Assembly (NCBI GenBank): GCA_963922205.1
Contig: CAWUHX010000279.1
Coordinates: 186,001 to 250,000, forward strand
DNA length: 64,000 nt
From: Romanomermis culicivorax
Lineage: Eukaryota; Nematoda; Enoplea; Mermithida; Mermithidae
Direction of reading: 5' to 3'
The notes beneath the pieces were generated by a model, which was not told the DNA's origin, did no database searches, and worked only from the letters and a program-made list of their open reading frames with translations. A program made the position numbers and the translations under genes. This document shows, piece after piece, positions 1-9,659 of this stretch. Within the stretch, counting starts at the first letter, position 1. The number at the start of each line of letters is the position of its first letter.

Positions 1-37
1 ATTTTAATTCATATCGACTTAAAATTATTCTTTAATA

Positions 38-85
38 TTAGAAACAGGTCCATCTAATTAATTTCAAATTAATTTTTATTTCTAA
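38..85. tRNA. Armless mitochondrial tRNA, Trp (plus strand) or Ser-UCN (minus strand)
   Basis: A 48-nt fold: 7-bp acceptor stem TTAGAAA/TTTCTAA, 6-bp anticodon stem AATTAA/TTAATT and a 7-nt loop TTTCAAA. On the plus strand the anticodon is TCA (Trp); on the minus strand it is TGA (Ser-UCN). Neither a D arm nor a T arm can form: the connectors are 11 and 4 nt. The conserved structure in three copies supports a real gene. The strand is not resolved. The first ORF begins at the last base of this tRNA. Confidence 0.65.
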
Positions 86-927
86 TCTTAACCCTTTTTA
101 CTTTACTAATTTGAATACTTTTAGTAATTATATCTTTTATGGGTATTGTATTACCTCAAATAAGAGCTAGAGAGTATTCTTTAATTTATTACATTAAATT
201 TTTGAATCAATTTGAAGTTAAGTTTATTTTTCATATAGTTATAATTGTAATAATTTTATTTATTAATAAACAATTTGAATTCTCAAAAATTCAAATTTTT
301 TATTTAATTTTATTACTTTTCTTTTGCTTGTTAAGTTATCGCCTTCGAACAAATCTGCCTATTATATTTTTAGCTGGAGTTTTAATATTATTATTTTTTC
401 CTCCAAAATTTTTTTATAAAAGTATATTTAATAATTTACAAGTTAATTTTAATAGTTTATCTTATAAATTAATTTTAAGAAAAATTAACTATCTTACCTT
501 AGATCATCTATTTATTTTTTTAACTTTTATTTTATTATTTATCAAAATATTCTTCTTTTGCAATGTTGTTCTATGTGATAGGATTACTGATGAGGTTCCT
601 TCAGACGCTACCGAAAGGGAGGGGGATAATTTGAGATTACGTAGGGAGAGGACAGTGAGTGTCTCTCCTTCAGTTTTATTTAAAGATTTTCACTTTGAGG
701 CTCCTCCCGAAGTCCTCAATAAAACTCAGGAGGTAAGATGTATAAATAATATTAATAATGAGTCTATTTGTAATAATATTGCTGGGCCTAGGACTAGTTC
801 CTCTGTTGTTAATTCTTGTAATATAGTTTCATGTGAAGTTATTCCTAATGGGCCAACTATCATCACTGTTGATGATAGGAAACCCCCTATTCCTAGTGAT
901 TTAAAAAAGATTTGCTGTTGTCTTTGA
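85..927 (+). CDS. Unidentified mitochondrial membrane ORF (copy A)
   Basis: Open in the mitochondrial code from the last base of the preceding tRNA to TAG at 925-927, about 280 codons; with the standard code it would start at ATG 139. The N-terminal 150 residues are very hydrophobic and suggest several membrane helices. The C-terminal 110 residues are hydrophilic and acidic (Glu, Asp, Ser, Pro rich), odd for a mitochondrial product. I do not recognise the family. The ORF at 1260-1877 is clearly paralogous over the hydrophobic half: both share a KQ(F/W)...KIQ block, an NLP motif and an F-x-P-x-(F/Y)-F motif in the same order. The start codon is uncertain. Confidence 0.5.
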
Positions 928-945
928 TAGGTTTTTATTATAATA

Positions 946-988
946 TTAAACGTACGAATAAAATTGTTAATTTTATTTAAAAGTTTAA
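946..988 (+). tRNA. trnN: Candidate armless mitochondrial tRNA-Asn (GTT)
   Basis: A 43-nt fold with acceptor TTAAAC/GTTTAA, a 7-bp anticodon stem AATAAAA/TTTTATT and loop TTGTTAA (anticodon GTT). Connectors are only 5 nt each, so neither side arm exists. It sits just after the first ORF. In such AT-rich DNA a chance fold is possible, so this is only a candidate. Confidence 0.4.
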
Positions 989-1150
989 AATTTAAAAATT
1001 AAGAATAATTTTGGGATTAATTAATATAGAAATATAATTTTATATTATATGTGACTTACCACTTAAATTAAAAATTTGTTTAAAATTTACTATAATTATT
1101 AAAATTAAAATAACAATATTATAAAAAATAATTCATAATAAAAAAAATTA

Positions 1151-1197
1151 TTAGAAATAGGTCCATCCAATTAATTTCAAATTAATTTTATTTTTAA
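1151..1197. tRNA. Second, diverged copy of the TTTCAAA-loop tRNA
   Basis: Same architecture as the copy at 38-85: acceptor TTAGAAA/TTTTTAA with one G-U pair, anticodon stem AATTAA/TTAATT, loop TTTCAAA, 47 nt in total. The substitutions keep the stems paired. It again precedes a copy of the membrane ORF, so tRNA and ORF were duplicated together inside the repeat unit. Confidence 0.55.
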
Positions 1198-1259
1198 TAA
1201 CAACCCCCACAAAATTCCTTATAAATGTCCTAAAATTAGTGACATGATTTATTTAGATC

Positions 1260-1877
1260 ATACTATTGTTTATTAATTTTTTAGGGTGATGTATTAATAG
1301 GGTAGATCATAACGAAAATTTAATAGTTTATTTTATCAAGTTAGTTAACGAATATGAATTTAAATTTACCTTACATTTAATAATATTTATTTTAACTATA
1401 TTAATTCATAAACAGTGAAAACCTGAATTTTTTAAAATTCAGATATCACGTTTATGTTTATTTCTTTTCTTTTCGTCATTAAGACATCACTTTAAGATAA
1501 ATTTACCTGTTAGATTTTTGATTTCTGTTTTCATACTGTTGATTTTTCATCCTGAATACTTTAAGAGTAAAATCTTAAGGAGAATTGTGGGGCAAGGTGG
1601 CTATTTTATATGTATGACCTTTATTGGGGCTTCCCCTAGTGAGGCCCATCCTAATTACAGACAATTTGGTAACCCGAATAACCCTCATTGGAACACAGTA
1701 GGTACTACATTTTCGTGGACTCAATTTTATATTAAATTACGGCGATTAAAAGAGGATCAGGATGAGGCGGAAGGCATTCCGTCTGATGGAGGGCCTCCTC
1801 CTAACATTACATTAGGGGTTGATGGCCAGCCCAAATCTAGAAGGTGGAAGAAATTCACCTGTGGGGTGGTTAAATAG
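1260..1877 (+). CDS. Unidentified mitochondrial membrane ORF (copy B, paralogue of 85-927)
   Basis: Open in the mitochondrial code from ATA at 1260 (an in-frame TAG lies just upstream at 1254) to TAG at 1875-1877, about 205 codons. The hydrophobic N-terminal 110 residues align with ORF copy A. The C-terminal part is hydrophilic and rich in Gly, Pro and Asn and does not obviously match copy A. The product is unknown. The pairing of each ORF with an upstream copy of the same tRNA points to an old duplication of a block of about 1.1 kb. Confidence 0.45.
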
Positions 1878-1979
1878 GTCATACATATAAGGAGCTGTCT
1901 TGCTTTACTATTAGTAGATTTTTTTAAGTTTATAGGATCAGAATTGTAAGGAGTATTATAAATTTTTATTATATAATAC

Positions 1980-2192
1980 TTGATTTTTTCTTTTGTTTTA
2001 GTTTTATTTAAATTGTATTTTATACAGGTGCAATTTACATCATTTATTAATAGTACAATTTTTAGGTATATAAAATTACTTAAATTAGCATTATTTTTTC
2101 ATATAAATTTAAATTATTGATGAAATATAATGAGATTTATAATATCAATATTCATTCAAATTTTATCTAAATTTTTATTAACTATTTTATAA
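1980..2192 (+). CDS. Short hydrophobic mitochondrial ORF
   Basis: In the mitochondrial code this stretch is open for about 70 codons from TTG to TAA and encodes a hydrophobic peptide with two probable membrane segments. I cannot match it to ATP8, ND4L or another named subunit. It may be a real small subunit, a remnant, or chance openness in AT-rich DNA. Confidence 0.2.
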
Positions 2193-2674
2193 TAAGTGAA
2201 AATTTATTTAAAAGAATTTAGTTAATCTCTATTGAAGTTTTTGGATCTATATTATATTCATTTAAATTTTTTCTTCTTATTTTTAGCTACTGATATTCAA
2301 TTAGGGTTTACTTATAACTCATATTTAGATTTTAAAGTTATTTAAACAATTAGGTTGACTGATTTTATAAATAATAACGTTCTTTTTTAAGATTCTTATC
2401 TTATAAGTTAAGAAATCTTTGATGACACATTAGTTATTAGAATTTTATTATTAAGAGATTAATCTTTTGACTTTATAAGATTATTTTAATTGATTTTTTC
2501 ATTAATTGATAGAATTAATTTTTTAAAATGTGTCCTTTATTTCAATTATTATGATTTAAAGATACTTGTATTACCTGCTCCTATAGAACATACAAAAAAT
2601 TAAACTCTTGAATTTAAAATAAATAAGTAAATAAAATTTACTTTTTATAAATTTTATAAACGTGCTTATAAATT
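2193..2674. other. AT-rich mitochondrial stretch without an assigned gene
   Basis: I see no convincing ORF. Several short inverted repeats (for example around 2385-2425 and 2490-2520) could be further degenerate tRNAs or a control region, but none has a clear acceptor stem and a 7-nt anticodon loop. Confidence 0.4.
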
Positions 2675-2726
2675 TTAGATTTATTTCATAGAATAATGAA
2701 TTTTTAATTCATCAGGTATAGTCTAA
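2675..2726 (+). tRNA. trnK: Mitochondrial tRNA-Lys (TTT), T arm missing
   Basis: Acceptor TTAGATT/AGTCTAA (7 bp, one G-U), a small D-arm-like hairpin in the 5' connector, anticodon stem ATGAA/TTCAT and loop TTTTTAA with anticodon TTT. A 7-nt replacement loop stands where the T arm would be. It abuts the 3' end of ND3, which is on the opposite strand. Confidence 0.6.
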
Positions 2727-2730
2727 TATT

Positions 2731-3052
2731 TTACATATTTCAAGACAGTGTATTTAAAAAAAATTCTAGAAATAATGTAAAAAAAATAAAGTTAAAAATT
2801 AACCAAATTATTTTTATATTAATTAAATTAAAAATAAAGAATAAAAAGTATATTAACTCTAAGTCAAAAGTAATAAAAATAATACCAATTTTAAAAAGAT
2901 GATTACTAATATTATTAAAATATCATCTAATTGACTCAAAACCACATTCAAATAAAAAAAAATTGTTTTTTATTTAAAAAATAAAATTCTTCAAAAATTA
3001 AATTTATAAATATGATCAAAATAATTACTATTAATAAAATTATAGCTGTCAT
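2731..3052 (-). CDS. ND3: NADH dehydrogenase subunit 3 with a 1-nt frameshift
   Basis: Complex I membrane subunit of the mitochondrial inner membrane. Read on the minus strand with the mitochondrial code it shows the ND3 signature: LFECGFES, then F-x-I-x-F-x-x-FDLE followed by a hydrophobic tail, ending in TAA at 2733-2731. ATG at 3052 opens a hydrophobic N-terminus. The two parts lie in different frames separated by a run of nine A (plus strand) at about 2954-2962; a run of eight would keep one frame of 106 codons, a normal ND3 length. The extra base is either a homopolymer sequencing error or a true mutation in a nuclear copy. Confidence 0.85.
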
Positions 3053-3094
3053 TGTAAATTTTAATTCATATCGACTTAAAATTATTCTTTAATA

Positions 3095-3142
3095 TTAGAA
3101 ACAGGTCCATCTAATTAATTTCAAATTAATTTTTATTTCTAA
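3095..3142. tRNA. Third copy of the TTTCAAA-loop tRNA (recent repeat)
   Basis: Identical in position and fold to 38-85, displaced by exactly 3,057 bp. It belongs to the second, truncated copy of the long repeat unit. Confidence 0.6.
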
Positions 3143-3541
3143 TCTTAACCCTTTTTGCTTTACTAATTTGAATACTTTTAGTAATTATATCTTTTATGGG
3201 TATTGTATTACCTCAAATAAGAGCTAGAGAGTATTCTTTAATTTATTACATTAAATTATCAATTTGAAGTTAAGTTTATTTTTCATATAGTTATAATTGT
3301 AATAATTTTATTTATTAATAAACAATTTGAATTCTCAAAAATTCAAATTTTTTATTTAATTTTATTACTTTTCTTTTGCTTGTTAAGTTATCGCCTTCAA
3401 ACAAATCTGCCTATTATATTTTTAGCTGGAGTTTTAATATTATTATTTTTTCCTCCAAAATTTTTTTATAAAAGTATATTTAATAATTTACAAGTTAATT
3501 TTAATAGTTTATCTTATAAATTAATTTTAAGAAAAATTAAC
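3142..3541 (+). pseudogene. Truncated second copy of mitochondrial ORF A
   Basis: Repeats bases 85-490 with a 5-bp deletion that shifts the frame (near 3256) and a few substitutions. It ends at the edge of the mitochondrial segment, so it cannot encode a complete product. Confidence 0.7.
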
Positions 3542-3551
3542 TTTTGTTAAT

Positions 3552-3819
3552 TGTCCAATCAAGTGATGGACAATCGGATCAGGTCTACCCTCCCCAACAT
3601 ATAGAGGTAGCAAGGGTAAGATTTGGTAAGGTGTTAGTTGCCTACCAGCTCAATGTTTGTATATCAGTGGCTCACCCAACAACCCTGCACTAATTTATTT
3701 TTCTGTGAAACTTAACCCACTTGGTGTTGTGGTGCTGGTGTACTAAAGACCCAAAATAGATGCTGAAAAAAGGGGAATAAGTAACCAAACTTATGATATC
3801 TTTAAATATTTAGATCACA
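3552..3819 (+). repeat. LTR-like repeat (TGTCC...CACA), copy 1
   Basis: A 268-bp sequence starting TG and ending CA, repeated at 32304-32578 with scattered substitutions and a short indel. The right edge of similarity is sharp: both copies end in ACA and then diverge completely, as LTR ends do. Here it is followed at once by a gag-like reading frame, as a 5' LTR would be. I see no clear primer-binding site and no flanking duplication, so LTR is the best reading but not proven; a shared promoter or first exon is the alternative. Confidence 0.6.
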
Positions 3820-5310
3820 ATGACTCGAAAGTCGAAAATGGAGACTATGAAAAGTCAAACAGAAACGGAGACTGCCAAAAGTCAGACAAGAACGAAGACC
3901 TCCAAAGGCTAAAGGAAATGGGATAGGACAACTCCATCCACTGCCTCGTACTCTCAGATGTGAACTGTATCGAAAACCGGCAGAGAGGTAAGTACATCAT
4001 CTGGCAAATGTAAGCCCATTCCCACAAGTTATACCGCTAAAAGTAATAAACCTGCGGGAAGCGTGTTGGTAAAGCCTGATTTTGAATCGGAGGAAAAATT
4101 GATCAAGAAGGTCAAACTGAATGTGGTGGTGAATAAACATGCAAGGGAGCCACGGCAGTTTGTCACTCCTGGCCAATCAGCGGAAACTCTGATTGATTAT
4201 TGGGAAAGGCAGAGGGAGCAAAGGCACCTAATTGGGCTGATCTCATTTGAAAATCCAGAGATCACCAATTACTTCGCCTTTGACCGCCAAGAATGGCCAA
4301 TAATTTACAGGATGGTCAGCGATGCCATGGCCGAGATTCATGATAACTACCGCCAGCAATTCGAAATGCAGGGCGGATTTATGTTTGAGGGAGAACTGGT
4401 CCCTGGAGAAATTTCGGAATGGATCATTTTAGCTCTCATTCCCAGGTGGCTTCAGGAGTACAATGCTTCAGACCTCTTTACGGCCATTAGGTACGTTACC
4501 CTGATGATATTCTTACAGTTGGATTTTGCTCCGATCACACCGATGGCAATAGACAGGTGGTATGCCCAGGTGTGTTTGTTTGCGAACAGGCAACTGGTGG
4601 TCGAAGCCCAGGGAAACCGAGTAGATAAATTCTACATTGCAGCCTTTAATCAGTACATCTTTATGGGCTCAGAGAGGTTAAACCAAATGGGTGTAAAAAG
4701 GAAGGCACCAGGTGATGACAGAGCGCAAGCTGATAAATATCAGGGAATGGCTGCCAAGAGCCCAGGTAAGTTTAAAGTGCCTAGACTTCCACCGGCTAAA
4801 AAACAGCCGCCGAAGACGCAACAACCGTCTACTTGGACCAGCCAGAGGTTGTATAGTGAAGCCGCTAGTACTTCATACCAAAGTCCCCTTTCAAGATCTC
4901 GGTCAACATCTTCAAAATCTTTAAATTCAACATTTTGGACTCAGAAACAACAGGGTAGCAGCTCCACTAGCAGTGGCTCAGTGCAAAGGCAACAGGGGAG
5001 AGATGACATATTCTCAAACCCGGCCCCATACAGCGCTAGACCAGGGTATGACTGAGGTCAAGCCAGAGAAGGCTACAGAGGGCGCCCTCAGCGACCCTAC
5101 AGAGGCCAAGGAAACTGGCAACACCAAGGCCAAGACCTGGATGCACAATTTTACAATCTGAACTTCCAACTGCTTGGTAGATGCCGTGGAGGCCAACAAG
5201 GCCAGAATCAGGGCCAGGATGGAGGTCATACCCGAGGCCAACAAGGCCAAAGGGAATACTATCCAGGAAAGCCTCGAGGAGGCTATAGATGCGGCCGGCA
5301 GCAGCAGTAA
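3820..5310 (+). pseudogene. Broken gag-like gene with RGG/RGQ-rich C-terminus
   Basis: One reading frame runs 497 codons from ATG 3820 to TAA 5308, broken by TAA at 3910, TGA at 3961 and TGA at 5053; the uninterrupted part is 3964-5052. The middle is a mostly helical, Trp-containing region without recognisable motifs, followed by a basic Ser/Pro/Gln-rich linker ([18 protein letters not shown]) and, after the last stop, a tail rich in Gly, Arg, Gln and Tyr resembling RNA-binding RGG regions. The Ty3/gypsy element at 26.5 kb starts with a similar RGG/Gln-rich gag end, so the two may belong to one family (inference). There is no zinc knuckle and no pol follows. Confidence 0.6.
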
Positions 5311-6330
5311 ATAGCCGCACATTTTTGGCCCAAAATTCATCTTTTCACAAGTATATTTTTACTAATTTTATAAAACACAAAATACAAAAACACTAATAAA
5401 ATTACAAAATCCAAAAAAATTACAAAATCACAAAATACAAAAATATTATTTAAAATTCGGTGCTGCTGGCCAAAAAAATCTTTTCTTGACAAAACCAGTG
5501 CAAAAAGCAACTGCAAAAATATTTTTAAATTTTTTGCCACATTTTGCTCAATTTTTAGCACATTTTTTATTTGTGATATTGCTACATTCCTGATCGTCTT
5601 TATTGTATCATAAAATATAATCTCGTATTTTGATTTAATTTAGAAAAATAAAGATGCGGGAAAGATTTGCATGTGATTAGACCGATGACCCACGACTTGC
5701 CACAACATGCAGACCGAGCAACCAAACCTGAAATCGACCCAATTTGGCGCCGATGTCATCATCAAACTCTTTAGGGCAGGAGGTATTCCATCAAAGCTGA
5801 GGTCAAAACGGGCGTCACTTGCCAGCCAACGCGGCGAAGTCCTTGGTATTTGTTGTGTCCAACAACCATTACCGGAGTCCAAGTGAGACAGACTGTGAAA
5901 AGGGGAGTCAGCCGGACAATAAACATTATTTTTGGTTATTTTTCTAATGCCGGGGTAACCCGGCTGAAAGTTTTTTTCTACCTCCCCTAGGTCAGTTTTG
6001 ACATGCGAGGGATGTTGGGCACCCTGTTGATGGCAAGCCGCATTGGGAAGTCCCCATGCAAGTCGAAAAAATGGACGACCAGCGGCGCAGACATTTTTGC
6101 ATAGAAGTGGAGCACCAAAGAAAGACCGAAAGTGATAGTGAAAATCATTCGTTCACTATTTACGTTTTTATTATATTTTGACATATACTTTTGCTGGCGT
6201 CCATAAAGTATTTCCCAGCACTTCCCTCTTTTATTTACATATTATCAACTGTGGTTAATCCACATTCTTTTAACATTTCGTCAGACTTATTGTTATACAT
6301 ATTTGTTTACTATTTAGATTTGTCCGATCG
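5311..6330. other. Intergenic stretch, no gene supported
   Basis: AT-rich to about 5640, then mixed composition. The short ORFs here have no recognisable motif. I see no repeat boundary. Confidence 0.4.
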
Positions 6331-6339
6331 ATGAGAACG

Positions 6340-6935
6340 AAGGGCCAAAGACCCAGGCGCCAGCTCGCAGTCGGCAAGCTTTGGAAAACCCATTAGGGGA
6401 TCCAACCAGGTAAGTCTGTCCCTGAGGGGATTCCTGTCTCGTCTAGGAGACTGTGGAGCTCTCTGGTGAGGCCCCCCATTTAAAGTTAAATTATCTTTGT
6501 TGTTGTAGGTCTGGGGAACCGGACTGTTTGCACTATCACTGAGGCTTAGCCAAGGGATTAGTTCTAACAGGTCAGTTCAGACCAGAAGCCTCCATCTTTT
6601 CTTAAACAACCCTCAAGAAAAGACCAGCACAACAATCTCGTCAATCTTTCATACTGAATGGGAATAGACATTGCCACCTGTGACCTAGCTGCGTTGTCTA
6701 TTACTCTACAGCAGCATCCCAGGACAGCACCAAAGTACCCTATAGGCCTTCCTATAGTCAGTGCTAGCCGGGTCAGGTTCCCAAAGATGAAATAAGCGAG
6801 CCACCCAAGGGGGTCATAGCACGTCACTCACAGTGACATGGCCATATTTTTCTATCAAATGGCATGGGTTTTCCCATCAATGTGACTGATCACGTTATCA
6901 TTCAACGTGACATGGCTCCCAATTTCGTCTAATGT
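6340..6935 (+). repeat. Fragment of the leader of the large 51-64 kb retroelement
   Basis: Bases about 6600-6935 align with 51595-51945 in the same orientation: shared blocks include TCTATTACTCTACAGCA, GAGCCACCCAAGGGGGTCA, GTGACATGGCCAT and ACTGATCAC. The part before 6600 is more diverged but similar in style to 51420-51590. This is a solitary non-coding piece of that element family. Confidence 0.6.
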
Positions 6936-7479
6936 GACAAACACTATAAAACGAAAAACGAACGTCCTTTTTCTGTTTTGTTTGTCAGTTCTGCATCAGA
7001 AAACGGAAAAATTTTGATATTTGTTTTCTAAAATTATGAAAAAAATCAAATTATCCGATAGGGCATGGACACAATAAGATGAGTCATTTCTCATTTTCAA
7101 TGTTTATTTACACTAAATAATTAACAAGCATGTAACATGACGAGTATGTGTTTGTGTTACACTTGATGAACTGAACATATTTTTTGACCCTTGACCTGGT
7201 TTGCTAGAGATCTCTGACCCGACTTGGTATTTTTACTGCCTGACCCGGCCCGATATTCTCTGGCCTGATACATCCCCTAGCGACCAATCAGCGCCTAAAA
7301 TTTCGCATTTATCGTGCACGCATTGTTCAATTTTTGAATAAATTAGCCCAGTCTGGGACGTGCCTATATTCATAACGTGTGTTGCTCGCCAAGCATGCTC
7401 GGAGAAAAACAACAACACGAAACACGTATCCAGATTGAAAAATGTCAAAAAATGTAAAAATCCAAATTTTGGGGACTGT
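6936..7479. other. Repeat DNA without genes
   Basis: The end (about 7415-7479) and 7946-8050 together match 9120-9300, which is the same repeat without the TRIM insertion. No coding signal seen. Confidence 0.4.
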
Positions 7480-7483
7480 AGCT

Positions 7484-7941
7484 TGTAATGGTTCTCGCAC
7501 ACTGGGTGGTAGCTTCTCTACCACCGACTGCACAGCCCTGCATTGCCTGTTGCGACTGCGGCAGTGCCCGTCACAAAAATCCAGGCCTGGGTCCGTGACT
7601 TGGATGAGAAACATCAAGTCTACGGGATCAGCGGAAAATGCACGATAGCACCTTTTGCGCATCGTCACATTCTCCTCCTAGGGAAGAGTGACGCCCTCAT
7701 CACAACATCCCTCCCCCTGCAGAGGCAGGCAAGGGGCCCCCTGGTATGGTCACCATGTAACAGTTCTCGCACACTGGGTGATAGCTTCTCTACCACCGAC
7801 TGCACAGCCCTGCATCGCCTGTTGCGACTGCAGCAGTGCCCGTCACAAAAATCCAGGTCTGGGCCCGTGACTTGGATGAGCAACATCAAGTCTACGGGTT
7901 CAGAGGGAAATGCACGATGGCACCTTTTGCACATCGTCACA
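7484..7941 (+). mobile_element. TRIM: miniature LTR retrotransposon with two 186-bp LTRs
   Basis: Two direct repeats of equal length, 7484-7669 and 7756-7941, both begin TGTAA and end TCACA; they differ at about 13 positions (7%). An 86-bp internal segment (7670-7755) with no coding capacity separates them. The target duplication AGCT flanks the element (7480-7483 and 7942-7945). A related repeat at 9120-9300 has the uninterrupted site (GTAGCTATTTTGG). Each LTR contains a hairpin with loop CTTCT (GGTGGTAG/CTACCACC). These are the hallmarks of a terminal-repeat retrotransposon in miniature, mobilised in trans. Confidence 0.85.
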
Positions 7942-7945
7942 AGCT

Positions 7946-9659
7946 ACGCGAATTTTCACTTTTATGCGGATTGAACACTGCCACGATACTTAGCATGTCA
8001 AACTACCCAAAATGTCTAATTTTAAGATACTATTAATTTTCTACTTATCAAAAGTCATGGTACCGAAGGTCGAATCTCTCAAAAATCGTGTCATAAGGTC
8101 AAAAAAGAAGCGAAAAATTCATTTGGTACTTTTTCCGGGCACTTTCCCGTAGGATGCCGCTGAATTTTTTCTCCGTTTCTATTTGCGAGTAATGTCCAAC
8201 ATATTTTGTTAAAATTTCAACCCGATTTGCCTACCGTTTGAAGCTTTAGAGATTTACATACACTGCACTGTCATTCAAATATATGTTTTTGAATCTGGAT
8301 GAATGTCCCAACAATAAAGTTCTGAGAATACAGGATTCATCCTTACTTGATACATTTAAAAGAAAAAATTTGGCTCGGTCTTAATTAATTTTCACGGATT
8401 TTGTTGAGTGATATGCTTAGAAGAGAGGTCAAAAATTTTGAAAATTTCCTTTAAATTTCAGAAATTGAGTCATTTTTTGACATATATTTTGCAGGAAAAG
8501 GGATAGTTCATTTGGCTCTCAAACGATAATTAATTAATTCATTTCCACCCGGCTAACATTCGCGGTGTGATGTCCCCTAGAGCACTTTCTCACAGCTTAT
8601 AACATAGCCCGTTATATAGTCAGACAATCGTCATTTGTAACATTAAAACAGCCTCGATTTTTTCCAATTATTAAATCACTCAAGAGAGGAATTTTCGTCG
8701 CATTTCTGCCGATACATGCTGTTGCACAACCATTATAAATAGATCGATGGAATTAGCACAAGTTCTTTTTATTCGTCTAATTGTAACGTTTTCCCTGCAT
8801 CTCGTTCATAGCACATTTAGTGATATTACGCAGCATTTTGTATCAAGTTTCAGAATGTGCAGGCATCTACAGCGTCTAACAACACAGATCTGATTGAAAA
8901 CACAACATGTTGGACATCAGTGACTACAAAAACGAAAGGAAAAAATTTTGCGGCATCTTATGGAAAGGTACCAAAAAGGCCCATAGTGATTTTTTCCGAT
9001 TTATTTTTACGGCATGAAGTGTCGGGACCAGGAAATTTTTTTCATACCTGCATAGAAAGCATAATCATGTGCATGCAATGAACATTTGGTTCAGTCGCGT
9101 CTTCTTTGAATTGTCATATTCCGAAACACGTATTCAAACCGAAAAATACTGAACAATATAAAAATTTTGGGGTGCTGTAGCTATTTTGGCCTTTATGCGG
9201 AATGAATGCCGTCACGACACTCAGCACGTAAAACTACACAAAATATCTAATTTTTAGATATAATCAATTTTCAAAAATCGTATCTTATGATTCATCGTTT
9301 TGAGTATTCGCTGTTTAGGGTACATCAATTCTGCTGCATAATGCGGCAAAAATAACCGATTTTTATGTATAAATTCTTGTCTCGTTCGAGTTTCGTATAG
9401 ATGGTTCAAAATTTTCAGACTTTTGTTAGAGCGCGAATTTGATTGCAATATAAACGGTACAACTTTGGGAATAAGAAACTATAATAATAAATTACTAATG
9501 ATACATTTTTATTACATTTCAAACAATCACAGTTTACTAAAGACAACGAGGACTTGTACGGAACAGGGAGCCAAAACTTAGAAAATAATTGGATTCTATA
9601 ATGCACACGACCACTTGATTTGGTAACTAAAAAGGATAAACATGAATAACTTCATCAAT
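7946..9659. other. Dispersed repeats downstream of synaptojanin
   Basis: No gene seen. 8100-8340 shares blocks with 24960-25540, partly in the same and partly in the opposite orientation. 9120-9300 is the empty-site relative of the TRIM target. Confidence 0.45.

Larger units (their letters stand above)
1..3541. other. Mitochondrial-derived segment with a 3,057-bp tandem repeat
   Basis: Very AT-rich sequence that reads well with the invertebrate mitochondrial code (TGA = Trp, ATA = Met, AGA = Ser). It holds ND3 on the minus strand, tRNA-like folds and two related ORFs. Bases 1-490 recur at 3058-3541, giving a repeat period of 3,057 bp; I see two substitutions and one 5-bp deletion between the copies. 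Similarity stops abruptly near 3541, inside the second copy of the first ORF, and ordinary repeat DNA begins within about 10 bp. Either mtDNA inserted in the nucleus or an assembly join; the sequence alone does not decide. Roughly 3-kb mtDNA repeat units are known in mermithid nematodes. Confidence 0.85.

Noticed and set aside
5640..5882. 80-codon minus-strand ORF
   Set aside because: No motif, no splice context, no second copy.
7543..7974. ORFs across the TRIM with a repeated 60-residue block
   Set aside because: The protein repeat is only the translation of the two LTRs.
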